Positions 49,715 to 56,504 of a stretch of DNA of 64,000 nt are shown here, in pieces. A program made the translations under genes and the position numbers. Origin of the DNA: WVYX01 sp039586815 (lineage in GTDB: Bacteria; Gemmatimonadota; Gemmatimonadetes; Gemmatimonadales; GWC2-71-9); NCBI GenBank assembly GCA_039586815.1, contig JBDHJR010000007.1:62001-126000 (forward strand). Direction: 5' to 3'. Each line of letters begins with the position of its first letter. The first letter of the stretch is position 1. The notes below the pieces were generated by a model. It did not search any database. It was not told where the DNA came from and saw nothing but the letters and a program-made list of their open reading frames with translations.

Positions 49715-50275
49715 ATGACAATGACGCCAGCGTTGTACCAGAGCGGGGTCGTCGGCATAGGTGCCAGAGCCCTGCACACGACGCGCAGGGCGCTCATCGA
49801 CGACCTCGGCGAGGCCGGCGAAGCGCGTTTGCAGGAGATCGGATACGCGGCGGGCGAAGAGGTCTACCACTCGTTCTGCGAGTGGCTGCTGCAGTACTCG
49901 GGCGTGTCGGACCCCGGGGAGCTGGACAGCGAGAAGCTCGGCGAGGTGCTTTCGGAGTTCTTCCGTTCGCTGGGCTGGGGCTCGCTGTCGCTGGAACGCG
50001 TGGGAAGCTCCGGCCTCGAGATCACGTCCGATGCCTGGGCCGAAGCCGACCCGGAGATCGGGGCGGAATACCCGGCCTGTTACTTCACCACTGGGCTGCT
50101 GGCCAGCTTCCTCACCTGTCTTGCAGGCGGGAACCCGTTCGCCATCATGGAGCTGGAGTGCCGCTCACAGGGTGACGCGGGCTGCAAGTTCCTGGCTGGC
50201 TCACCGGAGACACTGGACGCCGTTTACGAGGCGCTGAGCGAAGAGCGCGACTATCGCTCGATCCTCGGAGCGTAA
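49715..50275 (+). CDS. V4R-domain (4-vinyl reductase type) protein
   Basis: 186 residues; ATG at 49715, or the next one two codons on. The C-terminal half shows the V4R pattern: CYFTTGLLASFLTCLAGGNP, then VMELECRSQGDAGC-like ELECRSQGDAGCKFLAGSPE. The paired cysteines/His-region of this fold bind small ligands, metals or tetrapyrroles in BchJ and in sensor proteins. There is no output domain. It follows the GAF gene by 56 nt on the same strand, so a two-protein sensory unit is possible. No bacteriochlorophyll gene is nearby. Confidence 0.85.
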   Translation: MTMTPALYQSGVVGIGARALHTTRRALIDDLGEAGEARLQEIGYAAGEEVYHSFCEWLLQYSGVSDPGELDSEKLGEVLSEFFRSLGWGSLSLERVGSSGLEITSDAWAEADPEIGAEYPACYFTTGLLASFLTCLAGGNPFAIMELECRSQGDAGCKFLAGSPETLDAVYEALSEERDYRSILGA

Positions 50276-50285
50276 CCGCAGTTCC

Positions 50286-50813
50286 TCAGTCTTCCTCCTC
50301 CAACTCCTCGAGCTTCGCCGCATAGTCGGGACGCATCGTCAACACCCCGTCGATGATCACTTCCCGGTCCCACGGCAGGATGATGAAGTTCTCCGTCGCA
50401 AGCGCGTGGTAGTCGGGCTCGTACGGTCCGGTCTTGAACGACACCGCCGTCCGCACCTCGGAGGGGGAATGCTTCCGGACAGCGGCCAGAGCGACCTTGA
50501 GGGTGTCGCCGGAGTCGCAGGTCTCGTCCACGATCAGCACGCGGGAACCGCGCACCTCAGGAGGCGGGCCCGTGATGAGAGTCGGGCGGCGCGCCGCCTG
50601 GCGCCGCGTGATCGACATGGCTGCGAAGTCACGCTGCAGGATGGAGGCCACCACGGCGCCCGGCAGCACACCGGCCTTGGCGATTCCGAGAATCAGGTCG
50701 GGATCGTAGTCGCGCGCGATGCGCAGGGCCAGCGCGCGGCACAGCTCGCCGAAGAACGTCCAGTCGATCTCGAGGACGTCGCGGGAATCCTCCGAAAACA
50801 TCGCGTCTTGCAT
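50286..50813 (-). CDS. Purine-type phosphoribosyltransferase
   Basis: 175 residues. The PRPP-binding motif is VLIVDETCDSGDTLKVAL, and an earlier loop is GIAKAGVLPGAVVA, as in xanthine-guanine/hypoxanthine phosphoribosyltransferases (Gpt-like). The C-terminal hood contains PYEPDYHALATENFIILPWD. It would salvage a purine base using PRPP; base specificity cannot be read here. A TATCAT lies 9 nt before the ATG (50828-50823), with no Shine-Dalgarno, so the mRNA may be nearly leaderless. Confidence 0.88.
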   Translation of the reverse strand: MQDAMFSEDSRDVLEIDWTFFGELCRALALRIARDYDPDLILGIAKAGVLPGAVVASILQRDFAAMSITRRQAARRPTLITGPPPEVRGSRVLIVDETCDSGDTLKVALAAVRKHSPSEVRTAVSFKTGPYEPDYHALATENFIILPWDREVIIDGVLTMRPDYAAKLEELEEED

Positions 50814-50822
50814 GGGCTTCGC

Positions 50823-50828
50823 ATGATA
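50823..50828 (-). promoter_or_regulatory. -10 element of the phosphoribosyltransferase gene
   Basis: TATCAT on the minus strand, 9 nt from the ATG at 50813. Confidence 0.3.
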
Positions 50829-50872
50829 GCGCGGCCGCCCCAGGGCGTCTAGGCGGCTCCGCCCACGGGCAT

Positions 50873-50878
50873 TATCTT
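50873..50878 (+). promoter_or_regulatory. -10 element of the TPR gene at 50888
   Basis: TATCTT, 9 nt before the ATG; no ribosome site between. Confidence 0.3.
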
Positions 50879-50887
50879 CACGCTCGA

Positions 50888-51316
50888 ATGGGTTTCTGGA
50901 AACGGTTCTTCGGGCGCCGCGACGCGGCCCTCAAGCCCCAACGGCTCGACTACCTGAACGAAGCCCTGGCGTTGGAGCGGCAGGGCGACTACGATGCCGC
51001 CCTCACGTCCTATCGCCTGGCGCTGCGCGACCACCCGACCGACGCCCGGATCCTGCAGAACATGGCGATCGCTTACACCAAGACCAACCGACTCGACGAG
51101 GCAATCCGCCATTACCGCCGCGCCCTCGAGGTGGACAGCGAGCTGCCTGGCGCCCACTACGGCCTCGCGTTCCTGTTGATACGGCGCGGGGAGGTAGAGG
51201 CTGCCGTGGGACATCTGCGCTTCTTCCTGCAGCGTCCCCCGCGCGGTGCCGATGCAGATCGCTGGGTCGAGCACGCGCGTCAGGCGCTGGCAGAACTGGA
51301 GCAAGGCACTCCGTGA
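50888..51316 (+). CDS. TPR-repeat protein
   Basis: 142 residues, cytoplasmic (no signal; basic N-terminus MGFWKRFFGRRDAALKPQRL). Two to three TPR units are clear: ALALERQGDYDAALTSYRLA, IAYTKTNRLDEAIRHYRRAL and LAFLLIRRGEVEAAVGHLRF. It binds partner proteins; which ones is unknown. Its stop overlaps the start of the Ig-like lipoprotein gene (GTGA), so the two are made together. Confidence 0.87.
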   Translation: MGFWKRFFGRRDAALKPQRLDYLNEALALERQGDYDAALTSYRLALRDHPTDARILQNMAIAYTKTNRLDEAIRHYRRALEVDSELPGAHYGLAFLLIRRGEVEAAVGHLRFFLQRPPRGADADRWVEHARQALAELEQGTP

Positions 51317-51789
51317 AGCGCGCGCTGGCTCTGGTAGCGCTCACGCTCGCCTGCGGCAACCTCGTAGGCGGCGACCTGAGCAGGATCATCGCGATCGACA
51401 TCATCGGGTCGCTCGAGCCTGCGATAGAAGTGGGCGACACCCTCCAACTCGAGGCCCGCGCCGTGGACGCGCGCGGCAACGTCGTACCGGACGCGGTAAT
51501 CGTCTGGGCGATCGTTGACACGGGGGTCGTCGGGTTCACCATCGACTCCTCCACCGGACTGGTCACGGCGGAGAGTCCGGACACGGGTCGGGTTGTCGCA
51601 CAGACGCACGACATACGCTCGGGCGAGGTGGAGATCACGGTAACCGACACGTCCTCGGCGCCCCTGGGGCTTGATATGCTTGACAGAATGACTCAACCGG
51701 AGAGCCACCTCGCGCTTCCCGACGAGCCGGTGCATCTTCTCGTGGTCGAGCGGCCGCCCCGGACTGCGTCCCGGCGCGGTTCGTGGTAG
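51313..51789 (+). CDS. Lipoprotein with one bacterial Ig-like (BIG_2) domain
   Basis: 158 residues, GTG start. Signal and lipobox ALTLACGN. One Ig-like domain follows (IEVGDTLQLEARAVDARGNV ... DSSTGLVTAESPDTGRVV ... SGEVEITVTD), the type found in adhesins and cell-surface proteins, normally in several copies. After about residue 115 the sequence turns polar and Pro/Arg-rich (VVERPPRTASRRGSW) and stops. One domain with a frayed tail suggests a shortened copy of a longer surface protein. Confidence 0.75.
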   Translation: MKRALALVALTLACGNLVGGDLSRIIAIDIIGSLEPAIEVGDTLQLEARAVDARGNVVPDAVIVWAIVDTGVVGFTIDSSTGLVTAESPDTGRVVAQTHDIRSGEVEITVTDTSSAPLGLDMLDRMTQPESHLALPDEPVHLLVVERPPRTASRRGSW

Positions 51790-51836
51790 TCTTCGAGAAC
51801 GACTGAGATGCGAACGCGGGACCCCGGAGGAGTACA

Positions 51837-53636
51837 GTGACCACCCCCGACACTCTCACCCAGCTCTTCTTCGACGCCGTGGACCGCTACAGCACCAAGC
51901 GGGCCGCGTTGCGTTATAAGGAAGAGGGTCAGTGGAAGGACGTCAGCCACCAGGAGCTCGCCCGGCGCGTGAAGCATGCCGCGCTGGGGCTCATGGAACT
52001 CGGGATCCAGCCCGGGGATCGCGTCGCCATCCTGTCGGAGAACCGCCCCGAGTGGGCCGTGGCGGACTTCGCCTGCCTCACCGCCCGCTGCGCCGACGTG
52101 TCGATCTATCCCACGCTGCCGGCGCCCCAGGTCGCGTACCTCCTGGCCGACTCGGGCGCCCGAGCGGTATTCGTCGAAGACGCCGGCCAGTACGACAAGG
52201 TGGCGGCCGTTCGCAGCGACGTTCCCGACGTGGAGCACGTGATCGTATTCGATGCAGAGGAGGGAATGGAGGGTCCGGGGCTACTGAGCTTCCAGGAGCT
52301 GCTGCAGCGGGGGGCAGCCGCCGAGGACAGATACCCGACGTACCGCGAGGACGCCCTGGCAGTGGACCGGGACGAACTCGCCACGCTGATCTACACGTCG
52401 GGCACGACAGGATCGCCCAAGGGCGTGATGCTCACGCACTACAACTTCTGTTCCAACGTCGTCGCCGCACTCAAGGTGTTGTTCATCGGCCCCGACGACT
52501 CGTGCCTCTCGCTTCTCCCGCTGTCCCACAGCTTCGAGCGGATGGCCGGCCATTACGTGATGATTCACCGCGGCACGACCATCAACTACGCCGAGAGCGT
52601 CGAGCAGGTCCCGGCCAACCTGCAGGAGATCAAGCCGACCATCGTACTCTCCGTGCCGCGTCTGTTCGAGAAGATCTACGCACGTGTGTTGGAGAACGCG
52701 ATGGCCGGAGGAGCCCTCAAGCGGCGCATATTCTTCTGGGCGCGGCGCAACGCCGAGCGGTGGGCCGACCTGCGGCAGGCAGAGTTGCCCGTTCCCGGGT
52801 GGCTCGACTTCAAGCGGAAGATCGGCGACAAGCTCGTCTTCTCCAAGCTGCGGGCGCGCACGGGCGGCCGGATCCGCTTCTTCGTGTCCGGCGGCGCACC
52901 GCTGAGTCCGGAGATCGCCAAGTTCTTCTACTCGGCGGGAATCACCATCGTCGAGGGGTACGGGCTCAGCGAGACATCGCCCGTCCTCGCGGCGAATCCA
53001 CTGGACAAGGTCCGGATCGGCACGGTGGGACCGCCCATTCCCGGTGTCGAGCTGAAGATCGCCGCAGACGGAGAAATCCTCGCACGCGGCCCCAACATCA
53101 TGAAGGGGTACTACAACAAGCCGGCCGATACGCGGGAGGCCATCGACGCCGATGGTTGGTTCCATACCGGCGACATCGGCGAATTCGATGCGAAGGGATA
53201 CCTCAAGATCACGGACCGGAAGAAGGACCTGATCGTCACTGCGGGCGGCAAGAAGGTGGCGCCGCAGCCGATCGAGAACATGATCAAGACGAACCAGTTC
53301 GTGCTCAACGCCGTCATGGTGGGCGACAAGCGCAGGTTCCCCGCGCTGCTGATCGTGCCGGATGTCGAGGCCCTCAAGAAGTGGGCTGCAGAGCGCAGCC
53401 TGGCGTTCGGATCCACGGGCGATCTCCTCTCCCAAGCCGACGTAATGGCCAAGGTCGAGCGGGAAGTGATGGGCAACCTGCGGGACCTGGCAAGCTTCGA
53501 AATGCCCAAGAAGATCGCGCTCGTCGAGGAGGACTTCTCGATCGAGAAGGGAGAGCTGACGCCAACGCTCAAGGTGAAGCGCCGCGTCGTGGAGGATCGT
53601 TACAGGGACAAGATCGAAGCGCTGTACGCAGAGTAG
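51837..53636 (+). CDS. Long-chain acyl-CoA synthetase (AMP-forming)
   Basis: 599 residues, GTG start with GGAGGAGTACA ahead. Activates fatty acids with ATP and CoA. P-loop LIYTSGTTGSPKGVMLTH, A5 motif VEGYGLSETSPVLAANP, A7 motif DGWFHTGDIGEFDAKGYLKI, and A10 Lys region KVKRRVVEDRYRDKIEALYA. The length and sequence resemble FadD15/bubblegum-type ligases of actinobacteria and many environmental bacteria. Monocistronic; no beta-oxidation genes nearby. It converges with the SDR gene, 22 nt apart. Confidence 0.94.
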   Translation: MTTPDTLTQLFFDAVDRYSTKRAALRYKEEGQWKDVSHQELARRVKHAALGLMELGIQPGDRVAILSENRPEWAVADFACLTARCADVSIYPTLPAPQVAYLLADSGARAVFVEDAGQYDKVAAVRSDVPDVEHVIVFDAEEGMEGPGLLSFQELLQRGAAAEDRYPTYREDALAVDRDELATLIYTSGTTGSPKGVMLTHYNFCSNVVAALKVLFIGPDDSCLSLLPLSHSFERMAGHYVMIHRGTTINYAESVEQVPANLQEIKPTIVLSVPRLFEKIYARVLENAMAGGALKRRIFFWARRNAERWADLRQAELPVPGWLDFKRKIGDKLVFSKLRARTGGRIRFFVSGGAPLSPEIAKFFYSAGITIVEGYGLSETSPVLAANPLDKVRIGTVGPPIPGVELKIAADGEILARGPNIMKGYYNKPADTREAIDADGWFHTGDIGEFDAKGYLKITDRKKDLIVTAGGKKVAPQPIENMIKTNQFVLNAVMVGDKRRFPALLIVPDVEALKKWAAERSLAFGSTGDLLSQADVMAKVEREVMGNLRDLASFEMPKKIALVEEDFSIEKGELTPTLKVKRRVVEDRYRDKIEALYAE

Positions 53637-53658
53637 GCTCTGCGCTCAGCGGGGCGGC

Positions 53659-54357
53659 TCAACCCGCCGGTAGAACCCGAATCCACTCCACGTTCACGTG
53701 CGCCGGTCGGGAGACGGCGAAGAGCACCGCGTCGGCGACGTCGGTGGGGAGCAACATCTCCTTGCGGTTCGGAACGTCGCCGCGCGCATCGGGATCGAGC
53801 GAGTCCCACAGCTTCGTATCCGTTGCGCCGGGGGAGATCAGCGTGCTGCGTACCCCGCTCCCTCGCAGCTCCTCAGACATCACTTCATGGAGACCGCGCA
53901 CGCCGTACTTGCTCGCGCCGTACGCGGCGTTGTCCGGGTAGGGGCGGTGGTCCACCACGCTGCCGATGGTGACGATGTGCGCGGTGCCGTCGCGCGCCAG
54001 GTGCGGCAGGAACTCGCGCAGCACGAGGAAGGGAGCGAGGAGGTTGACGTCGACTTGCTCGGCAAACTCCTCTCGGGTGGTCTGCTCGAGTGGCTTGAGC
54101 AAGAAGGCACCCGCGTTGTTGATCACGATATGGGGAGCGCCGAACGCGGCAACGACCTGCTCCACCGCGCGACGCACGTCGGACTCCTGCGTCACGTCGC
54201 ACCGTACGTCACATCGCGTGTCGGTGCTGCCGTCACTCAAGCTCCGGGCGAGGCAAGCCACCTTTGCGCCGGCTTCCTCGAGCCGGTCCGCGGTGACGCG
54301 GCCGATGCCACGACTAGCGCCGGTCACGACGGCGACCTTGCCGGCCAGGATGCTCAC
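53659..54357 (-). CDS. Short-chain dehydrogenase/reductase
   Basis: 232 residues from GTG at 54357, fixed by a GTGA overlap with folE. Rossmann motif VTGASRGIGR near the start selects NAD(P)H. NNAG is present (VINNAGAF), the catalytic Ser lies in IVTIGSVVDHRPYPDN, and Tyr/Lys in AAYGASKYG. The short form and tight coupling to GTP cyclohydrolase I suggest it works on a pterin, for instance as a sepiapterin- or dihydropterin-type reductase, but the sequence does not prove the substrate. Confidence 0.88.
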   Translation of the reverse strand: MSILAGKVAVVTGASRGIGRVTADRLEEAGAKVACLARSLSDGSTDTRCDVRCDVTQESDVRRAVEQVVAAFGAPHIVINNAGAFLLKPLEQTTREEFAEQVDVNLLAPFLVLREFLPHLARDGTAHIVTIGSVVDHRPYPDNAAYGASKYGVRGLHEVMSEELRGSGVRSTLISPGATDTKLWDSLDPDARGDVPNRKEMLLPTDVADAVLFAVSRPAHVNVEWIRVLPAG

Positions 54358-54995
54358 TCGAACCCGCTGCCCCCATGCGCCAAGCGCAGGAACTCGTCCC
54401 GGGTAGTGCCGTCTAGGAAGTTGCCGCGGAGTGCGCTGGTCACGGTCTTGGAGTTCTGCTTCTCTACTCCGCGCATCATCATGCAGAGGTGATACGCCTC
54501 GATCACAACGCCCACGCCGTGCGGCTCCAGCACGCGCATCAACGCGTCCGCCACCTGGTCGGTTAGGCGCTCCTGCACTTGCAGACGGCGGGCGTACACG
54601 TCGACGATCCGCGGGATCTTGGAAAGCCCGATGATCTTGCCTTTCGGCAGGTACGCAACGTGGGCCTTGCCGAAGAACGGCAGCATGTGATGCTCGCACA
54701 TGGAGTAGATCTCGATGTCGCGCACCAGCACCATGCTGTCGTGGCTCTCCTCGAACACTGCGCCGCGCACCAGATCGTCGACCGACTCACCGTAGCCCCG
54801 CATGAGCCAGCGAAGCGACGACTCCACCCTCGAGGGAGTACGCGCGAGACCCTCTCGCTCCGGGTCCTCGCCCAGCAGCTGTAACATGCGGTGTACCAGC
54901 TGCTGCATGCCCAAGTCCCGTGCGGCGTCGGGGAGTCGTACGACCTTCGGCTCACTGTCGGCAGATTCGTCCCGCGCTGGATGCTGCTTGCCCAC
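54354..54995 (-). CDS. folE: GTP cyclohydrolase I
   Basis: 213 residues, GTG start with AGGAGAGAGCC upstream. Turns GTP into 7,8-dihydroneopterin triphosphate, the first step to folate or biopterin. Zinc ligands are in SMCEHHMLPFFGKAHVAYLP (Cys, His) and YHLCMMMRGVEKQNS (Cys). GLSKIPRIVD and RLQVQERLTDQVADAL are typical of FolE type I. Downstream it is linked to an SDR gene. Upstream, 160 nt away, lies a structured RNA ending in U7; whether that RNA is independent or controls folE is open. Confidence 0.95.
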   Translation of the reverse strand: MGKQHPARDESADSEPKVVRLPDAARDLGMQQLVHRMLQLLGEDPEREGLARTPSRVESSLRWLMRGYGESVDDLVRGAVFEESHDSMVLVRDIEIYSMCEHHMLPFFGKAHVAYLPKGKIIGLSKIPRIVDVYARRLQVQERLTDQVADALMRVLEPHGVGVVIEAYHLCMMMRGVEKQNSKTVTSALRGNFLDGTTRDEFLRLAHGGSGFE

Positions 54996-55155
54996 GGCTC
55001 TCTCCTCGCTCGAACAGCGAATCCGCCCCGATCGCGTTCAGCGGCTCGCGAGGCGGCAGGGTTGGCTCTGTAATCTAGCCGGAATCGGATGCAGGGGGAG
55101 CCAGCAGCACCGCTGGCCCGTAGCGACGTGACACCTCACTCACCAGGTATTCGTC

Positions 55156-55319
55156 AAAAAAAGCGGGAACGAAGAGCATTATTGAAGCCCGAATCCACAA
55201 GAACCGCACCCGCGCCAGGGCGTCTGCCTTCCCCTCGGGGGCATGCCATCGGCCGCAGCAAATGGGTGCGTGGTCGAGCTTGTTGGCTCAATAATACAGC
55301 TCTTCGCTCCCGCGATTGC
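55156..55319 (-). ncRNA. Structured small RNA, 6S-like rod (or folE leader/attenuator)
   Basis: Minus-strand transcript of about 164 nt. A consensus promoter lies just upstream (-35 55354-55349, -10 55331-55326). The 5' part (GCGGGAGCGAAGAGC, 55313-55299) pairs over 15 bp with GCUCUUCGUUCCCGC (55177-55163). The stem continues AUUAUUGA/UCAAUAAU, GCC/GGC, CCAACAAG/CUUGUGG (one bulge) and CGCACCC/GGGUGCG, with an asymmetric inner loop of about 8 and 3 nt. A GC-rich apical hairpin (CCCCGAGGGG) follows. Immediately after the closing stem come seven U residues (55162-55156), an intrinsic terminator. Length, single rod, central loop and own promoter are the traits of 6S RNA, the regulator that binds RNA polymerase. 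I cannot confirm the 6S consensus. Confidence 0.65.
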
Positions 55320-55325
55320 GCACCT

Positions 55326-55354
55326 ATAATAGAGGAGGGTTCAGGGAGCGTCAA
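55326..55354 (-). promoter_or_regulatory. Consensus sigma-70 promoter of the small RNA
   Basis: TTGACG (55354-55349), exactly 17 nt, TATTAT (55331-55326). Predicted start 55317-55320. It is among the best promoters in the window. Confidence 0.75.
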
Positions 55355-55381
55355 GAAACAAACTCCGGGATCGAGGTCGGA

Positions 55382-55531
55382 ATGAACTTGGAACTCGGCA
55401 CGGCACTATTGTTGCTGATCTTGTGGGTGGTGCTCACATTCGTCGCGGCAATTCCCAGCGGGTGGGTACACGTACCGCTCGCAGTGGGATGTCTGCTAGT
55501 TGCGCGGGGAATCGTGGTGGGAAAGCGCTGA
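55382..55531 (+). CDS. Small lmo0937-like (DUF5670) membrane protein
   Basis: 49 residues from ATG at 55382, with GAGGTCGG before it. Two short hydrophobic segments joined by a small loop: ALLLLILWVVLTFVAA and VHVPLAVGCLLVARGIV, ending in GKR. The layout (LILW ... G..HV.L....) matches the lmo0937/DUF5670 family of tiny membrane proteins of unknown function found in many stress-exposed bacteria. TATAAT at 55325-55330 could be its -10 but has no good -35. Confidence 0.65.
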   Translation: MNLELGTALLLLILWVVLTFVAAIPSGWVHVPLAVGCLLVARGIVVGKR

Positions 55532-55535
55532 GAGC

Positions 55536-56504
55536 CTAGATCTCCCAGTTCGAGAACACGATCTGGTCCCCCGGCGGCCGCGCCTCCGGGTACCGCTCGA
55601 GTGTCATCCGCAGATCCGTCCACCGAACGCGATAGCCGCGAGCGAGTAACGCGCGGTATGCTCCCGGGTAGGCGCTCTGGCATCGAATGGCCACGCGGCG
55701 CACGCGCTCGCCTGCCGCACAGGCCTCCAGCACCACCAGCAGCCGGACGAACGCCTCAACCGAGTCGGCGAACAGCTTCAACACGCGCAGTTCTTCCGGT
55801 CGGCGACCCTCGGCGAGCGGTGCGGAGTGCCACAACGCGAATCCCGCAACATCGGCGTCTCCGTCAATCACCACCGTGTCACCGATGCCAAGCTCTGCGG
55901 TCAATTCGATCTCGCGGCCAAAATCGTAGCCCGGTGCGGCACGGTCGAGGCACTCGCGGCAGCGTTCCACCAACTCCCGCCGCTGGTCGGCGGGAAGCGA
56001 GCCCAGGCGACGGTACTCGCCGCCAACCCGACGGCGGGACGCGTCTCCGGTCATCGTGATGGTGAGCGGCCCCGGGAGAAAGCCGAGCTGCCCGTAGAAT
56101 CCGATGTTCTCGACCGTGCGCGGCATCGTCTCGAGCCCCAGGGTGGTGACGCCACGCTCTCGCAGCCACTCCATGGCGGCTTCGACTATTACACGGCCTG
56201 CGCCCAAGCCCTGCCGGTCGGTGCGCACGGCAAGCGGCCCCATCCATCCCTCGGTACCGGAGCGGTGCGCGATGTTGAACGCCGCAACTTCATCATTGTC
56301 GTCGTACCACAACATCGCGCCCTGCCCGGCGTCGTTGATGGCGTAGCGCCAGATGTCGCGGTGCAGCCTCGGGACACGCACGCCCACGAGGCCGTCGCGC
56401 CGATACCGGTCCGTGAACGCTTCCGAGAAGACTCGGTTGAGCGCGTCCACATCCGACTCGGTGGCCGGCCGCGGTCCAACGATCATTCGCTCAGGCTGCA
56501 ACAT
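55536..56504 (-). CDS. GNAT-family N-acetyltransferase, two-domain
   Basis: 322 residues; ATG at 56504, or 56486 (six codons in). It overlaps the end of sbcC by 14 nt. The N-terminal GNAT domain has the acetyl-CoA loop VRTDRQGLGAGRVIVEAAM (Q-x-x-G-x-G type) and MPRTVENIGFYGQLGFLPG. The C-terminal part, after a linker (LGSLPADQRRELVERCRECL), is a second, degenerate GNAT-like fold without a clear loop (YPGAYRALLARGYRVRWTDL). Substrate unknown. Its co-transcription with the DNA-end processing genes is probably incidental. Confidence 0.87.
   Translation of the reverse strand: MLQPERMIVGPRPATESDVDALNRVFSEAFTDRYRRDGLVGVRVPRLHRDIWRYAINDAGQGAMLWYDDNDEVAAFNIAHRSGTEGWMGPLAVRTDRQGLGAGRVIVEAAMEWLRERGVTTLGLETMPRTVENIGFYGQLGFLPGPLTITMTGDASRRRVGGEYRRLGSLPADQRRELVERCRECLDRAAPGYDFGREIELTAELGIGDTVVIDGDADVAGFALWHSAPLAEGRRPEELRVLKLFADSVEAFVRLLVVLEACAAGERVRRVAIRCQSAYPGAYRALLARGYRVRWTDLRMTLERYPEARPPGDQIVFSNWEI

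Noticed and set aside
51932..53941. 669-codon frame over the acyl-CoA ligase and the SDR gene
   Set aside because: Extremely Arg/Gly-rich, crosses two well-supported genes on opposite strands.
55163..55313. MITE or other small mobile element, from the long inverted repeat
   Set aside because: No target-site duplication is visible, and the consensus promoter and U7 on one strand fit an RNA gene better. Only a genome-wide repeat search would settle it.
55325..55330. Plus-strand TATAAT as a strong promoter for the 49-residue protein
   Set aside because: There is no -35-like word 16-18 nt upstream; the same bases are better explained as part of the minus-strand -10 of the small RNA.
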